From: F23-B02 sp045642545
GTDB lineage: Bacteria > Bacillota > Clostridia > Oscillospirales > Oscillospiraceae
Assembly: GCA_045642545.1 (NCBI GenBank)
Contig: JAZUJB010000055.1
Location: forward strand, 1 to 7,009
Length of the DNA: 7,009 nt
Direction: 5' to 3'
Shown: positions 5,620 through 7,009 of the stretch, piece after piece
How the letters are laid out: every line of letters starts with the position of its first letter
Position numbering within the stretch: position 1 is the first letter of the stretch
Program-made: the position numbers and the translations under genes
Notes under the pieces: model-generated
Databases searched by the model: none
Told to the model about the DNA's origin: nothing
What the model saw: the letters and a program-made list of their open reading frames with translations, nothing else

Positions 5620-7009
5620 TTATTCAGCAACGGTTTCAGCTTCTGCTGCCATGCTTGCAACCATTTCCTTGAGAGCCTTGTTTTCAGCCTCGAGGTCTGC
5701 AACCTTGTCGTCTGCTACAGCTGCTGCTGCGCCGACTGCTGCTGCCTCGTTTGCCTCTGCAACGGTCTCTGCCTCTGCCTTCTTAGCTGCCTTGCGAGCT
5801 GCTGCTGCGGCGAGAACGAAGATGATTGCTACGACTGCGAGAACGATAAGTGCATACATCTGCATATCGCCAGCGTAGTGGTACTCTCTGATACCGTCAA
5901 CGAGTTCCATGGGCTGGTATGCGTAATCGTGGTAACCGAAGATGAGGCCTGCAACATTGCCCAGAACTGCGAGAACTGCGCAAATGATGCCTGCGACCTT
6001 GCCGGTCTTCTTGCCACCGGTGATGGAACCGATGAGACCAACGAGACCTGCGATGAGGCCGAATACGGAAGCTACGCCGAGAGCGATGTACATGCCTACA
6101 CGGGGATAGAGCTCACCGGTGGTTGCTTCCTCGGAGAGGTCGAGGTAGTGCTCTGCTTCGTCGCAAAGCTTGGAGCATGCTTCGAGGTCGAGGTACTGGC
6201 AACCGCGCTCTACCTTAACCTTGCCGTTGGAGTCGAGCATCCAGATGCTGAAGTCATCGCCGAGGAGTTCCTTAAGACCGGTGCCGAGCTTCTTGCCGCT
6301 GCGGGTGTAGTCTGCGGTCATCTGGTCCATGAGCTGGTTCATGCCGGCTGCGAGCTGAGCTGCGCCGTTCTCGAACTGGGAGAGCTGCTTGTCGCCGTCA
6401 GCCAGCTGTGCGCCGCCTGCTGCGAGCTGCTTCTCGCCGTCAGCGAGCTGCTTCTCTGCGTCCTTAAGCTGCTTTTCGCCGTCAGCAATCTGCTTCTCTG
6501 CTTCTGCGAGCTGCTGCTTGCCTTCTTCAAGTGCTGCGAGGCCGTCCTCGTACTGCTTGAGCTGAGCCTTGCCGTCAGCTACCATCTGCTGCATGAATGC
6601 GGGGAAGTCGGTAACATCTGCGGGAATGTCAATGCCGAGGTTGGAAGCGATGGGACGAACAACAGTTACAAACCATGCCTGTGCATTGGAGAAGCCGGGG
6701 AGAGCCTTGAGGTTGCCATCACGGAACTCAACATATCTGTCAACATAGGGCATGAGGGGCTCGATCTTTGCGAGCTTTTCCTTACCTGCGTTGTATGCCT
6801 CAGTGTTGGCATCAATCTGGGCCTGGCCTTCAGCAAGCTGCTTCTTGCCTGCTTCGTACTGCTTCTTACCTTCTTCAAGTGCCTTCTTGCCGGCGTAGTA
6901 CTGTGCATAGCCGTCATTCAGCTGGCTCTTGCCTTTGGAGTAGTCAATGAGGCCTGCCTCGTAGGTGCCAACACCTGTGAGGTATGCATCTTCGTTCTCC
7001 ATAAGCTGC
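5620..7009 (-). CDS. xxxLxxG heptad-repeat membrane protein, N-terminally cut by the window edge
   Basis: The frame runs unbroken from the right edge to TAA at 5622-5620, giving 462 residues. Numbering from Met at 7002, Gly recurs every seven residues at 10-59 and 73 with Leu/Tyr/Ile four residues later (block 1), and again at 144-220 (block 2), the xxxLxxG pattern known from YhgE/Pip-like and other exported proteins. Between the blocks lies a non-repetitive part (78-139). A globular region with Cys268, Cys276 and Cys280 follows, then three membrane segments (about 303-328, 335-357, 380-402). The loop GGKKTGK (329-335) and the RKAAKK after segment three are positive, placing both inside and the coiled coils outside. 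The tail (403-460) is Ala/Glu-rich and ends in a short possible coiled coil. The Met at 7002 is not the start, because the heptad register continues upstream. A surface or envelope-spanning role is inferred; partners are unknown. Confidence 0.85.
   Translation of the reverse strand, partial: QLMENEDAYLTGVGTYEAGLIDYSKGKSQLNDGYAQYYAGKKALEEGKKQYEAGKKQLAEGQAQIDANTEAYNAGKEKLAKIEPLMPYVDRYVEFRDGNLKALPGFSNAQAWFVTVVRPIASNLGIDIPADVTDFPAFMQQMVADGKAQLKQYEDGLAALEEGKQQLAEAEKQIADGEKQLKDAEKQLADGEKQLAAGGAQLADGDKQLSQFENGAAQLAAGMNQLMDQMTADYTRSGKKLGTGLKELLGDDFSIWMLDSNGKVKVERGCQYLDLEACSKLCDEAEHYLDLSEEATTGELYPRVGMYIALGVASVFGLIAGLVGLIGSITGGKKTGKVAGIICAVLAVLGNVAGLIFGYHDYAYQPMELVDGIREYHYAGDMQMYALIVLAVVAIIFVLAAAAARKAAKKAEAETVAEANEAAAVGAAAAVADDKVADLEAENKALKEMVASMAAEAETVAE
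6331..6582 (-). repeat. Heptad coding repeat, block 2
   Basis: Encodes residues 141-224 of the membrane protein as imperfect 21-bp repeats, mainly variants of ADGEKQL. The Gly/Ala position falls at 144, 154, 161, 168, 175, 182, 189, 196, 203, 213 and 220. Two steps are ten residues instead of seven (QYEDG and QFENG). Confidence 0.85.
6772..7009 (-). repeat. Heptad coding repeat, block 1, running off the edge
   Basis: Encodes at least 11 heptads (two residues before Met7002 to residue 77) with Leu, Tyr or Ile at 0, 7, 14, 21, 28, 35, 42, 49, 56, 63, 70 and 77 and Gly at most linked positions. The repeats here are more diverged in DNA than block 2, and Tyr often replaces Leu. Confidence 0.8.

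Noticed and set aside
7000..7002. ATG as start of the heptad-repeat membrane protein
   Set aside because: The frame is open to the window edge, no ribosome binding site can be seen, and the residues before it (Gln-Leu) stay in the heptad register, so this Met is internal.

Overview
The window looks like a stretch of chromosome from a Gram-positive anaerobe of the Clostridia, probably of the Oscillospiraceae/Ruminococcaceae type. This rests on strong GGAGG-like ribosome binding sites, fairly GC-rich genes separated by AT-rich gaps, SecA residue numbering close to Bacillus subtilis, a DUF1846 (UPF0371) protein of Firmicutes type, and an xxxLxxG heptad-repeat membrane protein. The genus cannot be fixed from the sequence alone. 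No rRNA, tRNA, CRISPR array, transposase or phage gene was seen.

Layout. (1) 1-2177, minus strand: the first 725 residues of secA, the ATPase motor of the Sec protein export pathway; its C-terminus lies beyond the left edge. (2) 2178-2420: an AT-rich divergent intergenic region with a likely extended -10 promoter for secA on the minus strand and a sigmaA-type promoter for the next gene on the plus strand. (3) 2421-3584, plus: a PlsC-family acyltransferase with a four-cysteine zinc ribbon and an extra C-terminal domain. (4) 3623-5110, plus: a DUF1846 protein of unknown function. It follows the acyltransferase by 38 bases but also has its own consensus promoter, whose -10 box contains the acyltransferase stop codon. 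It ends at a strong intrinsic terminator (5121-5155). (5) 5156-5499: no gene; two tandem copies of a repeat of about 129 bp (period 143 bp) and a short inverted copy of the repeat's start, resembling an interspersed non-coding element. (6) 5500-7009, minus: an intrinsic terminator, then the C-terminal part of a membrane protein with two heptad-repeat coiled-coil blocks, three membrane segments and a charged cytoplasmic tail. Its start lies beyond the right edge.

How the parts relate. The gene pairs are divergent (secA and acyltransferase) and convergent (DUF1846 and heptad protein), so the window holds at least three transcription units. SecA, the acyltransferase and the heptad protein all act at the membrane, but nothing shows that they form one system. 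I see no convincing new multi-gene system. The items most worth a second look are the zinc-ribbon acyltransferase, the stop-codon-overlapping promoter, the tandem intergenic element, and the predicted hairpin stalk of the heptad protein.
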